A stretch of DNA of 64,000 bases from contig JAPTHR010000002.1 in the NCBI GenBank assembly GCA_029228645.1, positions 359,350 through 423,349 on the forward strand. Reading direction: 5' to 3'. This document shows, piece after piece, positions 29,589 through 38,674 of this stretch; within the stretch, counting starts at the first letter, position 1; the number at the start of each line of letters is the position of its first letter. A program made the translations under genes and the position numbers. This DNA is from Gammaproteobacteria bacterium Milos-ODIII6 (GTDB lineage Bacteria > Pseudomonadota > Gammaproteobacteria > Chromatiales > Chromatiaceae). The notes under the pieces are model-generated. The model saw nothing but the letters and a program-made list of their open reading frames with translations. It did not search any database and had not been told where the DNA came from.

Positions 29589-30598
29589 TGAAGGCGGTAC
29601 TCGCAGGAGATGTCGGCGGCACCAAGACGGTCCTGTGCCTGTATCAGTTCGATCAGCAGGCCGGCCCCAAGCCACCCCTGAGGGAAGTCCATAAGGCCAC
29701 CTACCCCAGTTCGGCTTACGCCGATTTCACCGAACTGATGGCCACTTTTCTCAACGATATCCCATCCCTGGGCCCGAGCGCGGCCTGCCTGGGCATCGCC
29801 GGGCCGATTCACGAGCAGCGTTGCAACGCCACCAACCTGCCCTGGGTGATCGATGCAGCCGCGCTCGCGGACCGCTTCGGGCTGGCGGATGTCCATCTGC
29901 TCAACGACCTCGAAGCCGCGGCGCACGGCATGCTGCACCTGTCAGTGGATGAGTTCGTCGAGCTTAACCCCCGGGCGCTGCCACAGAGCGGGCATGCCGC
30001 CGTGATTGCCGCGGGAACTGGCCTGGGCGAGGCCATACTGGCCTGGGACGGAGAGCGCCACATCGTGCTGCCGACCGAGGGCGGGCACTGCGACTTTGCC
30101 CCCAACACGGAGCAGGAGGACGCCCTGCTGATCCACCTGCGCAAGCGTTTCGGCGGCCACGTCAGCAATGAGCGCATTCTCGCCGGCGACGGTTTCGGCA
30201 ATCTGTACGACTTCCTGCGCGCCAGCGATTACGCGGAGGCAGACCCCGACATCGAGGCCGAGATGTCCCACGGCAACCGCAACGCCGTGATCAGTCGTCA
30301 CGGACTGCTGGGGAAAGATCCACTCTGCACCGAAGTCATGCGCTTGTTCGCCCGCATCTACGGCAGCGAGGCAGGCAATCTCGCACTGAAATGCCTGCCG
30401 CGGGGCGGCATTTACATTGGCGGAGGTATCGGCCCAAAGATCCGCGCGGCGCTGGCGGCAGGGGAATTCGTGCGAGGGTTTCTCGACAAGGGGCGCATGG
30501 CGCGCGCTATCGAACACATCCCCCTGCGCCTGTCGCTGAACGCCGAGGCGCCGCTGCTCGGTGCGGCGCACATGGCCGCACAGCGTGCGCAGCAGTGA
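29585..30598 (+). CDS. glk: Glucokinase (ROK-independent, Glk type)
   Basis: A 337-residue cytoplasmic enzyme that phosphorylates free glucose with ATP. LAGDVGGTKTVLCLY is the N-terminal phosphate motif. CLGIAGPIHEQRCNATNLPWVIDA and LLNDLEAAAHG include the sugar-binding Asn and catalytic Asp. AAGTGLGEAILAW and EGGHCDFAPNTEQEDALL are typical of the Glk family. GGIYIGGGIGPKI near residue 275 closes the ATP site. The ATG overlaps the stop of the PhK-alpha homologue by 4 nt (ATGA), so the two proteins are translationally coupled and likely act in the same glucose/glycogen pathway. Confidence 0.96.
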   Translation: MMKAVLAGDVGGTKTVLCLYQFDQQAGPKPPLREVHKATYPSSAYADFTELMATFLNDIPSLGPSAACLGIAGPIHEQRCNATNLPWVIDAAALADRFGLADVHLLNDLEAAAHGMLHLSVDEFVELNPRALPQSGHAAVIAAGTGLGEAILAWDGERHIVLPTEGGHCDFAPNTEQEDALLIHLRKRFGGHVSNERILAGDGFGNLYDFLRASDYAEADPDIEAEMSHGNRNAVISRHGLLGKDPLCTEVMRLFARIYGSEAGNLALKCLPRGGIYIGGGIGPKIRAALAAGEFVRGFLDKGRMARAIEHIPLRLSLNAEAPLLGAAHMAAQRAQQ

Positions 30599-30714
30599 TG
30601 GCTGCCGCCCTGCTGGAATAAGCAGGCCATTGCAACGGACGAGCGCTGGCGGCGTCCCGTCGAACCGACGGCCACCGCTACCCTGAGCGGCGGGACATGC
30701 GCTAATCTGAGCGG

Positions 30715-32178
30715 GTGTCTACGGATCTCCGACAACAGCGCGGACGACGCCTGGTATTCGGCGCCAGCGGGTATATCGGCTCGAACCTGGTGCCACGGCT
30801 GCTGGCTGAAGGCATCCCGGTGCGGGCCGCCTCACGCCGGGCCGAGGTGCTCGAGGCGCGCAACTGGCGGAATGTGGAGATACGCGCCGCGGATGCACTC
30901 CAGCCGGCCACCCTCGCAGCGGTACTGGAAGGTGTCGATACCGCCTATTACCTGGTGCATTCGATGGCCGCGGGCAGGAATTTCGGGCAGCTGGACCTGC
31001 AGGCCGCGGCCAATTTCGCTGCCGCCGCGGCAACGGCCGGCATCAGGCGCATCGTCTATCTCGGCGGGCTGGTCCCCGATGACAGCCACTCGGAACACAT
31101 CCAGTCCCGCCGCGATACCGGCAATATCCTGCGTCAGGGTAGCGTTGCAGTCACCGAAGTGCGCGCCGGAATCATCGTCGGACCCGGTTCGGCAGCATTC
31201 GAGGTGATGCGCGACCTCGTCTATCACCTGCCGGTCATGCTGACCCCGCGCTGGGTGCGGGCGAAGTCGCCACCGATCGCACTCGACAACCTGCTTGACT
31301 ACCTCGTGCGCGTACCGGAGATCGATCAGGCGGCCGGTCGGGTCTTCGACGCCGCCGGACCGGAGACCCTGAGCTATGAGGAGATGATGCGCGTGTTGGC
31401 CGATGTCGCCGGCAGGCGTCGCCCGCTGGTCGTGCCGGTGCCCCTGCTGTCGCCGAGGCTGTCCTCGTACTGGTTGAAATACGTCACCTCGGTTCCCACC
31501 GGCATTGCGCGGGCGCTGATCGGGGGACTGAAACACGACTTCACTGCCGATACCGCCGCCCTGCAGGCATTGGTGCCACTGCAGCTGCTCGACTTCCGCG
31601 AGAGTGTCGAGGCCGCATTTGCCGCGGAACGCCGCAGCCGTGTCGAGGCACGTTGGGTCGAAGGAGCCTTTGGGATGCGAAAGAGACGCATTGATTACGC
31701 CTATTACGCCAAGCGCGCCTCGGGCAGCGCCGTATCCACGGCATCGCCGGCCGCACTCTGGAAGGTCGTTTCGGCGATCGGAGGCGAAAACCGGTACTAC
31801 TACCTCAATACGCTCTGGACCCTGCGTGAAATGCTGGACTGGCTGGTCGGTGGACACGGTCTGCAGCACCGTCGCCGCCATCCGCAGGAGCTGCGCGTCG
31901 GCGACAAGGTCGACTCGTGGGAGGTGATCGGGGTCGAGCCGGAACGGCGCCTGAGCATGGCCTTCGGTATGCGCGCGCCGGGGGCCGGCGTGCTGGAATT
32001 CGAGATCGAACCGCTGCCGCAAGGACGCACGCGGATCACGGCGACCGCTTACTGGCACCCAGCCGGCGTGCTGGGGCTCGCGTACTGGTTCTCGCTCGAA
32101 CCGGCGCACCGGGTGATCTTCAAGGGGCTCACCCAGGAAATAGCCCGGCGTGCCGAGGCCTTGAAGCTCACCGCATAA
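30715..32178 (+). CDS. SDR-family NAD(P)-binding protein with C-terminal DUF2867 domain
   Basis: A 487-residue protein. The N-terminal two-thirds is an atypical short-chain dehydrogenase/NmrA-like Rossmann domain: VFGASGYIGSNLVPRLLAEG is the nucleotide loop at about 14-33, followed by VDTAYYLVHSMAAG and IVYLGGL. The last 150 or so residues (ENRYYYLNTLWTLREMLDWLVGG onward) fit DUF2867, a START-like fold found fused to such dehydrogenases. The start is a GTG in GAGCGGGTG, with a modest ribosome binding site. The substrate is unknown. An ABC exporter follows on the same strand after 170 bp. Confidence 0.87.
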   Translation: MSTDLRQQRGRRLVFGASGYIGSNLVPRLLAEGIPVRAASRRAEVLEARNWRNVEIRAADALQPATLAAVLEGVDTAYYLVHSMAAGRNFGQLDLQAAANFAAAAATAGIRRIVYLGGLVPDDSHSEHIQSRRDTGNILRQGSVAVTEVRAGIIVGPGSAAFEVMRDLVYHLPVMLTPRWVRAKSPPIALDNLLDYLVRVPEIDQAAGRVFDAAGPETLSYEEMMRVLADVAGRRRPLVVPVPLLSPRLSSYWLKYVTSVPTGIARALIGGLKHDFTADTAALQALVPLQLLDFRESVEAAFAAERRSRVEARWVEGAFGMRKRRIDYAYYAKRASGSAVSTASPAALWKVVSAIGGENRYYYLNTLWTLREMLDWLVGGHGLQHRRRHPQELRVGDKVDSWEVIGVEPERRLSMAFGMRAPGAGVLEFEIEPLPQGRTRITATAYWHPAGVLGLAYWFSLEPAHRVIFKGLTQEIARRAEALKLTA

Positions 32179-32348
32179 AGCACCGGCGGTGGCGCTGAGC
32201 GGCCAAAGCGACCGCAGCCTCCCTCCGCGTCGTCTTGGATCCGGGGCAAACGGGCAGCGACGCCAGCGCTTGCGAATACCGTTGCAAGGACAAGCCTTGT
32301 TCCAGGTTTGGAGCTGATACATTCCGCTTTTCCCCGCTGGATTCGAAA

Positions 32349-34160
32349 ATGCAGCCCGCGACTTCAAAAAGTGAACGCGCCGCCTCGCGCAAGCTGGGCA
32401 CCCTGCTCCAGCTCGTCGGCTTTCTGCGTCCCTACCGCGGCCGACTGGCGATCGCCGCCTTTGCCCTGCTGGTCGCCGCGGCCAGCGTGTTGGCATTCGG
32501 CGTGGTGATCCGCGAGGTGGTCGACCATGGCATCGGCAGCGGAGAGAAGGCCTCGCTGAATCACTCGCTGCTGCTGTTTCTCGTGGTCGTATCGATCATG
32601 GCCTTATCGGTCGGCGCCCGGGTCTACCTGGTCAACTGGTTGGGCGAACGTGTGGTCGCCGACGTGCGCAAGGCGGTTTTCTCGCACGTGCTGTCGCTGG
32701 ATGCCGGTTTCTTCGAAACCACCCGTATCGGCGAGGTGATCTCACGCCTGACCACCGACACCACGCTGTTGCAGACCGTGGTCGGTTCAACCCTGGCGGT
32801 CAGCGTACGCAACCTGCTGTTGATCATCGGCGGCGTCGTGATGCTACTCATCACGAGTCTCAAGCTGACCCTGCTGGTATTGGTCGGGGTGCCGCTGGTG
32901 GTGATACCGGTGTGGCTACTGGGATCGCGCGTCCGGCGGCTGTCGCGCATCAGCCAGGACCGTATTGCGGATGTCGCTGCGCGGGTCGACGAGGCCCTGT
33001 ACGGGATACGCACGGTCCAGGCCTTTCGCCATGAACCGGTCGACCGGCGGCTTTACGCGGAGCAGGTCGAAGCCGCTTTCGCGGCGGCCACGGCCCGCGC
33101 CCGGGTCAGCGGCACCCTAGCCGCGCTGGTCATGTTGTTGACCTTTGCCGCCGTTGGACTGGTGTTGTGGCTCGGTGGCCAGGATGTTCTGGCGGGGCGC
33201 ATGAGCGGCGGCGAACTGTCGGCCTTCGTATTTTTTGCGGTCCTGGTCGCAGGTTCGGTGGGCGCCCTGAGCGAAGTGGCGGGTGAACTGATGCGGGCCG
33301 CCGGAGCGACGGAACGCCTGCTGGCGCTGCTCGCGACCCGCCCGGCGGTGAAGGCGCCGGCCATGCCCATCCCCCTGCCTGAACCGGCAATTGGGCAGGT
33401 CGCCTTCAAGGCCGTTTCCTTCAGCTATCCGTCGCGCCCCGGGCAGGCGGTCCTGCACCAGTTCGATCTGCGCATTCAACCGGGCGAGACGGTGGCGCTG
33501 GTCGGCCCGTCGGGGGCCGGCAAGTCGACCTTGATGCAGTTGCTGTTGCGCTTCTACGACCCACAGCAGGGAAGCATCGAACTCGATGGCGTCGATCTGC
33601 GCCAGGCCGAACCGGGCGAAATCCGGCGGCGTCTCGCCGTGGTGCCGCAGGAACCGGTGATATTCGGCGCCAGCGTCCGGGAAAACATCGCCTATGGGCT
33701 TGCCGACGTCAGTGACCGGGATATCCTCGCGGTCGCCACGGCGGCGCATGCCCGCGAGTTCATCGAGCAGCTGCCGGAGGGGCTGGACACCTATCTCGGG
33801 GAGCGTGGTGTGCGCCTGTCGGGCGGCCAGCGGCAGCGCATTGCCATCGCGCGCGCCCTGCTGCGGGATCCGGCGGTGCTCCTGCTGGATGAAGCAACCA
33901 GCGCGCTGGATGCGCAGAGCGAAAAGGCCGTGCAGCTGGCATTGGACGAACTGATGGCCGGGCGTAGCACGCTGGTGGTCGCGCACCGACTCGCCACCGT
34001 ACGCAAGGCGGACCGTATCGTGGTCATGGACGAGGGACAGATCGTCGCCATCGGCAGGCACGAAGAACTGGTTGCCGCGGGCGGCCTGTATGCCAGTCTG
34101 GCGGCGCTGCAGTTCCGGGATGCGCCACCGCAGGAACAACACCGACCCGCCGCCCGGTAG
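32349..34160 (+). CDS. ABC transporter, fused permease/ATPase (MsbA/ABCB type)
   Basis: A 603-residue half-transporter that should work as a homodimer in the inner membrane. Six membrane helices span about 25-320, including IAAFALLVAAASVLAFGVVI. The ATPase has Walker A GPSGAGKST, signature LSGGQRQRIAIARA, Walker B VLLLDEATSALD and switch AHRLATV. The architecture and length match MsbA-like lipid or multidrug exporters, but the substrate is not evident. ATG 32349 was chosen because the upstream 38 codons are not protein-like and MQPATSKSERAAS resembles a normal cytoplasmic lead. The BT1-like transporter begins 88 bp later. Confidence 0.94.
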   Translation: MQPATSKSERAASRKLGTLLQLVGFLRPYRGRLAIAAFALLVAAASVLAFGVVIREVVDHGIGSGEKASLNHSLLLFLVVVSIMALSVGARVYLVNWLGERVVADVRKAVFSHVLSLDAGFFETTRIGEVISRLTTDTTLLQTVVGSTLAVSVRNLLLIIGGVVMLLITSLKLTLLVLVGVPLVVIPVWLLGSRVRRLSRISQDRIADVAARVDEALYGIRTVQAFRHEPVDRRLYAEQVEAAFAAATARARVSGTLAALVMLLTFAAVGLVLWLGGQDVLAGRMSGGELSAFVFFAVLVAGSVGALSEVAGELMRAAGATERLLALLATRPAVKAPAMPIPLPEPAIGQVAFKAVSFSYPSRPGQAVLHQFDLRIQPGETVALVGPSGAGKSTLMQLLLRFYDPQQGSIELDGVDLRQAEPGEIRRRLAVVPQEPVIFGASVRENIAYGLADVSDRDILAVATAAHAREFIEQLPEGLDTYLGERGVRLSGGQRQRIAIARALLRDPAVLLLDEATSALDAQSEKAVQLALDELMAGRSTLVVAHRLATVRKADRIVVMDEGQIVAIGRHEELVAAGGLYASLAALQFRDAPPQEQHRPAAR

Positions 34161-34248
34161 CGGGCGATCAGCAAACTGGAGACCCCAGACATTGGTGGAA
34201 AATAATGGCAGTCCGCAAGCCTCATCGACTCCCGCTGAAGGCGGCCTG

Positions 34249-35880
34249 ATGCGCCTGGGTCGATGCATCCTGGCCTGGTTCGACCGCAATATTCTCGAGC
34301 TCGGCCGCGAGATGCGCTTTTCCTACCTCCCCCCGCTGCTGGTCTACGCGGCAGCCGGCATCTCCGGCCTGACCGGGATTGTCGGCACCTTCTTCGTCAA
34401 GGATTACCTCAACCTGTCGGCGGAGTTCCTGGCCGCACTGGCCTTCTGGGCTGGTATTCCCTGGGCCCTGAAGATGCCGCTCGGCCACCTGGTCGATCTG
34501 ATCTGGCGGTTCAAGTCGGTGCTGGTGTTCATCGGCGCCGGAATGATCACGGTCAGTCTGCTGATCATGCTCGCGCTGCTGTCCAACCCCGATGCGCTGG
34601 CGCAGCATATGCCGGTCGAGGCCTGGTTCGTGCTGAGCGCCTTGCTCGCGCCGGTGGGCTACGTGGTACAGGACGTGGTCGCCGACGCGATGACCGTGGA
34701 GGCGGTCCCGCGGGTCGATCAACGCGGCCAGGCGCTCGATCCTGCAACGCGACGCCTGATGCACACCACCATGCAGACCCTGGGACGGGTCGCGATCATC
34801 GGCGGCGGCATCTTCGTTGCGCTGCTGAACGTGCTCCTGTTCGACGGCGTCGAGGGCATGCCCGAGACAGAAAAGCTGGCCACTTACATCCGTGTCTACG
34901 AACTGGCGCTCGCGATCCCGGTGATTTCGGTGCTGGGCGTGGTACTCGGTGGCTGGAGCAAGTGGCGACGCCTGCAGCGGTTGCGCGGCCAGGGCTTCGA
35001 TGCGGAAAAGGCCCACGAGCTGGCCTTCGGCATCCTGGAGAAGACCGATCCCAACTGGTGGATCCTCGGCGGCAGCCTGGTGTTCGTGATGTTCACGGTC
35101 ACGATGGGGCTGGCCGAGGTGCCGTACAACAAGGAAATCATTTTTGGCGGCTCGATGGCGATCATCCTGTTCCTCATGAGCCGTCTGCTGCGCGTGCTCG
35201 ATGCCGATGCCCGGCGCGTGCTGGTCGGCACCGCCGTGATCATCTTCATCTACCGCGCAATGCCGACCCCCGGGGCCGGCCAGACCTGGTGGATGATCGA
35301 CCAGCTCGGTTTCGATCAGCAGTTTCTTGCGGTGCTGTCCCTGATCGGCAGCGTACTGACGCTGTTCGGCATGTTCATCTTCCGGCGTTTCATGGCGGAA
35401 CGCTCGATCGCCTACGTGATCGTCTTCCTGACGCTGGTCGGCACCCTGCTGTACATGCCCATCGTCGGGATGTACCACGGGCTGCACGAGTGGACTGCAG
35501 CGGCGACCGGCGGCGTGGTTGACGCCCGCTTCATTGCGGTGGTCGATACCGCGCTGGAATCACCGCTCGGCCAGATCGCCATGATCCCGATGCTCGCGTG
35601 GATCGCCAACTCTGCGCCGGCCAAGCTCAAGGCGACCTTCTTCGCGGTGATGGCTTCCTTTACCAACCTCGCGCTGTCGGCCAGCCAGCTGGGGACCAAG
35701 TACCTGAACCAGATCTACAGCGTGACCCGCGAGGTCCAGGATCGCGCGACCGGGGCGATCACCGTGCCGGCCGATTACAGCGAACTCGGGTGGCTGATGC
35801 TGACCGCCATGCTGCTCGGCCTGGCCGTGCCGCTGGTCGCGGTGCTGCTGATTAGGGTGTCGCCGCTCAAGAGTGCCTAG
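34249..35880 (+). CDS. BT1/FBT-like MFS membrane transporter
   Basis: A 543-residue polytopic inner-membrane protein with about twelve hydrophobic helices. PLLVYAAAGISGLTGIVGTFFVKDYL, FWAGIPWALKMPLGHLVDLIW and APVGYVVQDVVADAMTVEAV resemble the folate-biopterin transporter (BT1) family within the MFS, in which the D-x(3)-D of the VVADAM helix is conserved. Substrates of bacterial members are unclear. The start is ATG 34249, with GAAGG about 7 nt upstream; longer versions overlap the ABC gene in another frame and were rejected. Its position just after an ABC exporter on the same strand suggests co-transcription. Confidence 0.8.
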   Translation: MRLGRCILAWFDRNILELGREMRFSYLPPLLVYAAAGISGLTGIVGTFFVKDYLNLSAEFLAALAFWAGIPWALKMPLGHLVDLIWRFKSVLVFIGAGMITVSLLIMLALLSNPDALAQHMPVEAWFVLSALLAPVGYVVQDVVADAMTVEAVPRVDQRGQALDPATRRLMHTTMQTLGRVAIIGGGIFVALLNVLLFDGVEGMPETEKLATYIRVYELALAIPVISVLGVVLGGWSKWRRLQRLRGQGFDAEKAHELAFGILEKTDPNWWILGGSLVFVMFTVTMGLAEVPYNKEIIFGGSMAIILFLMSRLLRVLDADARRVLVGTAVIIFIYRAMPTPGAGQTWWMIDQLGFDQQFLAVLSLIGSVLTLFGMFIFRRFMAERSIAYVIVFLTLVGTLLYMPIVGMYHGLHEWTAAATGGVVDARFIAVVDTALESPLGQIAMIPMLAWIANSAPAKLKATFFAVMASFTNLALSASQLGTKYLNQIYSVTREVQDRATGAITVPADYSELGWLMLTAMLLGLAVPLVAVLLIRVSPLKSA

Positions 35881-36018
35881 TGGGCTGCTTGGCAAGTTCG
35901 GTAACACTCAGCCGATCCACAAGCGTCATCGGCAAGGCTCGCGAGCGCAGGACTAGCCGTTGCTAATTCAAGCGAGCGAAACACAGGCGATGGCGCTGGT
36001 GGACCGGCCCGAAGGGAG

Positions 36019-36100
36019 CCCCCCCATCCCAACCTTCCCCCTCCAGAGGGGGAAGGGGTAAAACGACAATCCGGCCAAAGCCGGGGGCTTCGGGTTACGG
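36019..36100. repeat. Palindromic direct repeat, copy A
   Basis: The core reads CCATCCCAACCTTCCCCCTC, then AGAGGGGGAAGG, giving a strong CTTCCCCCT/AGGGGGAAG hairpin. It is followed by TAAAACGACAATCCGGCCAA and a GGCTT-containing tail. It is nearly identical to 36195-36270. Confidence 0.85.
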
Positions 36101-36129
36101 CTGCAAGCCGGATCGGTCGGCCATCCGGC

Positions 36130-36178
36130 CGACTTCCCCCTCCCCACCTGTGGGGAGGGCTGGGGTGGGGATACACCT
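36130..36178. repeat. Inverted partial copy of the same repeat family
   Basis: CTTCCCCCTCCCCACCTGTG followed by GGGAGGGCTGGGGTGGGG forms a hairpin and contains the family CCCCACC/GGTTGGGATGG-like arms in opposite orientation. It sits between copies A and B. Confidence 0.55.
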
Positions 36179-36194
36179 CTGCCATTGTCCAAAC

Positions 36195-36270
36195 GCCCCC
36201 CCATCCCAACCTTCCCCCTGGATAAGGGGAAGGGGTAAAACGACAATCCGGCCAAAGCCGGGGGTTACGG
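36195..36270. repeat. Palindromic direct repeat, copy B
   Basis: This stretch repeats copy A almost base for base: CCATCCCAACCTTCCCCC, a loop change (TGGATA in place of TCCAGA), AGGGGAAGGGGTAAAACGAC, AATCCGGCCAAAGCCGGGGG and TTACGG. It lacks 7 nt (CTTCGGG) of copy A. It ends about 20 bp from the receptor stop codon and may act as its transcription terminator. Confidence 0.85.
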
Positions 36271-36288
36271 ATCCCCTATCGGGGATCT

Positions 36289-38427
36289 CTAAAACCGAAG
36301 CGTGGCCCCGACATGCAGCGCCCTGTCCTCTCCGACAAAGTAACGATCGACACCCTGATTGAAGTCCGCACGCTCCGCATAGCGGACATCGAAGAGATTG
36401 CTGACCGCAGCCGAAAGTCGAAGGGTGTCGCTGACATCCCAGGTCCCGCGCAGATTGAACACATCATGCCCGGGGTAGGTGGCCTGGTTGCCCGGATCGG
36501 TGAAATACTCTCCAAGGTGCATCCATTCCAGTTCGATCCGGAGGTCTTCGGATGGCATGTAACCCAGGCGCGCGTTGGCCAGCGTTCGCGGGGCCGTATC
36601 CACATCGTCGCCCGAGGCTATATTGTTGTTCGGGTCGCCGACATCGCGATCGAAGTCATACTGGTGGATGGCATAGGACCCGGCCACTGTGATGTCGAAC
36701 TGATCGCCAAGGGTTCGGAAGAGCTCCAGCTCGAGCCCGTAGTGTCTGGTGCGCCCATCGATCACGTTTTCGTTGTTCGCATCGCGGAAGAAGAAGTTTT
36801 TCTTCTTCATATGGAAGGCGCTCACATCGAACTGTATCGCTGCGATCCGCCCCCGAGCGCCTATCTCGATACTGTCCAGGACCTCGGCCCTCGCCTCGCC
36901 CGGCACCTGATTGAACTGCATACGATAGAGATCGGTCGCCTGCGGGGCACGCGCGCCACGGGACAGGTTGAGAAAACCGCTCAGATCGTCCGAGAACCTG
37001 TGGCTCAAACCGAGCTTGGGAGTCAGCGCGAGGAACCGATCGCTTCGGTCCGGGGTGCGCAGAAAGCGGCCCTTGCTGCCGAAGTAGCCGTCCGCGGTCT
37101 GGTTGTCGTAGTCGTAGTGGGTGTAATCGAGGCGCAAGCCGGTCGTCAATTCGGTCGAATCAGCGAGAGACCAGGAAGCGTGCAGATACGGCGACAGGTT
37201 GATGGCGTCGACGCTGTAATCGTAGTGCAGGCCTTGTTCAAAGCTGAATATATCCGGATCCGTCTGCAGTTCACTCAGGTAGCCGGATGAGTACTCCAGG
37301 TCTGCGCCAAGGATGAGCTTGTGCCCCTGCCCAAAGGACTGCCGGTAGGCGCTCTGCAGGCCAATACTCCAATGCCCGTTCTCCTCGATCGCCTGGCTCG
37401 GCAGGTAGTGCATGCGGAACTGCATGTGATTGACGCGCGCATAGGGCGTAACGGAAAGCTGTGACCGCTCATTGAGGTCATGGGTCCAATGCAAGGCGCC
37501 GCGCAAGGCCCAGGCGTCCCGAAAGGCCTCCGGATGGCTGTTGGTTTTTCTGAGCAAGTCGTTCCTGTAGGCATCCCTGCCTTGCACGTAACCCGCGGTT
37601 TCCTGATTGAGGTTCATCGCACTGAGCGTCAGGAAGGCAGTATCCGCCGCCGTCGCGAAATCGTGGCGCAGCTGAAACTTGTGCTGGCTGAACCCGGACT
37701 GGTCCTGGAAACCGCCATCCTCCGCCAGCGAGTAGCTGGCACGAACGGCTTTCGAACGCTCCCGCTGCCCGAAACCGCTGCTGGCCGTCGTCAGCACATG
37801 CCGCCTGCCGTGCGGTCCGAAACGCAAACGGAACAGCGCCTCGGGTTCCTGCGCAGGCGCACGGGAAATGAAATTGATCATCCCGTGGACGGCGTTGGAA
37901 CCGTACAGCGCACTGCCGGGGCCGCGGACCACCTCGACCGAATCGAGCAGCGAGTCGAACGCGTCGAACAGCCCATTGACGTTGGAAAACCCGGCGGCGC
38001 GCATCGGCACGCCGTCCTCCAGATAGAGAAAGGAACCGGCACCGGCGCCACCGGTCAGCACCGGTGAGCGAATGGCAGTGAGATGCTCCTGGCCATTGCC
38101 TCGCTGGACATTGACGCCGGGAAGCCGATTGACGAGCTGTTGCACATGATCCGCCTGAACAGACTCGACTTGCTCTCCATCCAGTCTCGAGATGTTCCCG
38201 GCATGGCTCCCTCTCGCACTGCCGGAGCGAGTGCTGGTGACCACGATGGCGTCCAGCACGTCTACCGACGCGCCATGGTCTGCGTTCACAGCCTGTGACG
38301 CGTTTGCGGCGGCTGCGAGGCAGGTGGTCATCGTCAGCGCGCAGAGGGAAGGCACCCACCTGGAGGTCGAATGCGGCGCCAGCACAAAGTACCGGCGCGA
38401 CGACCCGTTGCTTCGTTCCACCGACAT
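36289..38427 (-). CDS. TonB-dependent outer-membrane receptor
   Basis: A 712-residue outer-membrane receptor that uses TonB energy to import a scarce ligand such as a siderophore, cobalamin or metal complex. A long signal peptide (basic NGSSRRY, hydrophobic WVPSLCALTMTTCLAAAA, cut near ANA-SQA) is followed by a TonB-box-like VDVLDAIVVTST. The plug domain contains VQADHVQQLVNRLPGVNV and DSVEVVRGPGSALYGSNAVHGMINFI. The barrel ends with a terminal Phe (HVGATLRF), as outer-membrane proteins do. ATG 38427 gives the best signal peptide; an ATG 28 codons upstream is the alternative. The ligand is not identifiable. No TonB/ExbBD or ABC importer genes are adjacent. Confidence 0.92.
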   Translation of the reverse strand: MSVERSNGSSRRYFVLAPHSTSRWVPSLCALTMTTCLAAAANASQAVNADHGASVDVLDAIVVTSTRSGSARGSHAGNISRLDGEQVESVQADHVQQLVNRLPGVNVQRGNGQEHLTAIRSPVLTGGAGAGSFLYLEDGVPMRAAGFSNVNGLFDAFDSLLDSVEVVRGPGSALYGSNAVHGMINFISRAPAQEPEALFRLRFGPHGRRHVLTTASSGFGQRERSKAVRASYSLAEDGGFQDQSGFSQHKFQLRHDFATAADTAFLTLSAMNLNQETAGYVQGRDAYRNDLLRKTNSHPEAFRDAWALRGALHWTHDLNERSQLSVTPYARVNHMQFRMHYLPSQAIEENGHWSIGLQSAYRQSFGQGHKLILGADLEYSSGYLSELQTDPDIFSFEQGLHYDYSVDAINLSPYLHASWSLADSTELTTGLRLDYTHYDYDNQTADGYFGSKGRFLRTPDRSDRFLALTPKLGLSHRFSDDLSGFLNLSRGARAPQATDLYRMQFNQVPGEARAEVLDSIEIGARGRIAAIQFDVSAFHMKKKNFFFRDANNENVIDGRTRHYGLELELFRTLGDQFDITVAGSYAIHQYDFDRDVGDPNNNIASGDDVDTAPRTLANARLGYMPSEDLRIELEWMHLGEYFTDPGNQATYPGHDVFNLRGTWDVSDTLRLSAAVSNLFDVRYAERADFNQGVDRYFVGEDRALHVGATLRF

Positions 38428-38536
38428 ATCGGGACCGTCGGCCGGTTCCTGCCCACCCCTGCCCTTGGACCATGAAAGCACCACAATCCCTTGCCCTGCA
38501 ACTGCTCGCAAGCTCTATCCCCTGCTCTTGCATAGT

Positions 38537-38640
38537 GCCGGGGTTACCCGGCGATCCGCATCTCTGGTTCCGTGGTCACCATTGTCGTAGCTCGCGCTGT
38601 GGAATGCGACCGGTGGCAACAGGGACGCCATCACAGTGTG
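38537..38640 (-). promoter_or_regulatory. Possible structured leader upstream of the TonB receptor
   Basis: Read on the minus strand, CCGGTCGCATTCC, then CTACGACAATGGTGA, then CCAGAGATGCGG occur in the order of blocks of the cobalamin riboswitch, but each is degenerate. A perfect hairpin GCCGGG-TAAC-CCCGGC follows (38537-38552). The resemblance may be chance; the hairpin itself is clear. Confidence 0.22.
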
Positions 38641-38674
38641 CGCACACTTCAGTCGCAGGCACGCGGGGTTTTGT

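Noticed and set aside
30832..32496. A 554-codon minus-strand frame opposite the SDR/DUF2867 gene
   Set aside because: It is antisense to a recognised gene and has no protein family features.
34072..34248. A 59-codon N-terminal extension of the BT1-like transporter
   Set aside because: It overlaps the end of the ABC exporter in another frame, and a better ribosome binding site precedes ATG 34249.
34222..35487. A 421-codon minus-strand frame opposite the BT1-like transporter
   Set aside because: It is extremely His/Glu/Gln-rich, the usual mirror of a hydrophobic membrane protein, so it is a shadow.
36019..36270. Possible CRISPR array
   Set aside because: There are only two direct copies, of about 80 bp each, with internal hairpins and no regular spacers or cas genes. 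This is a palindromic repeat family instead.
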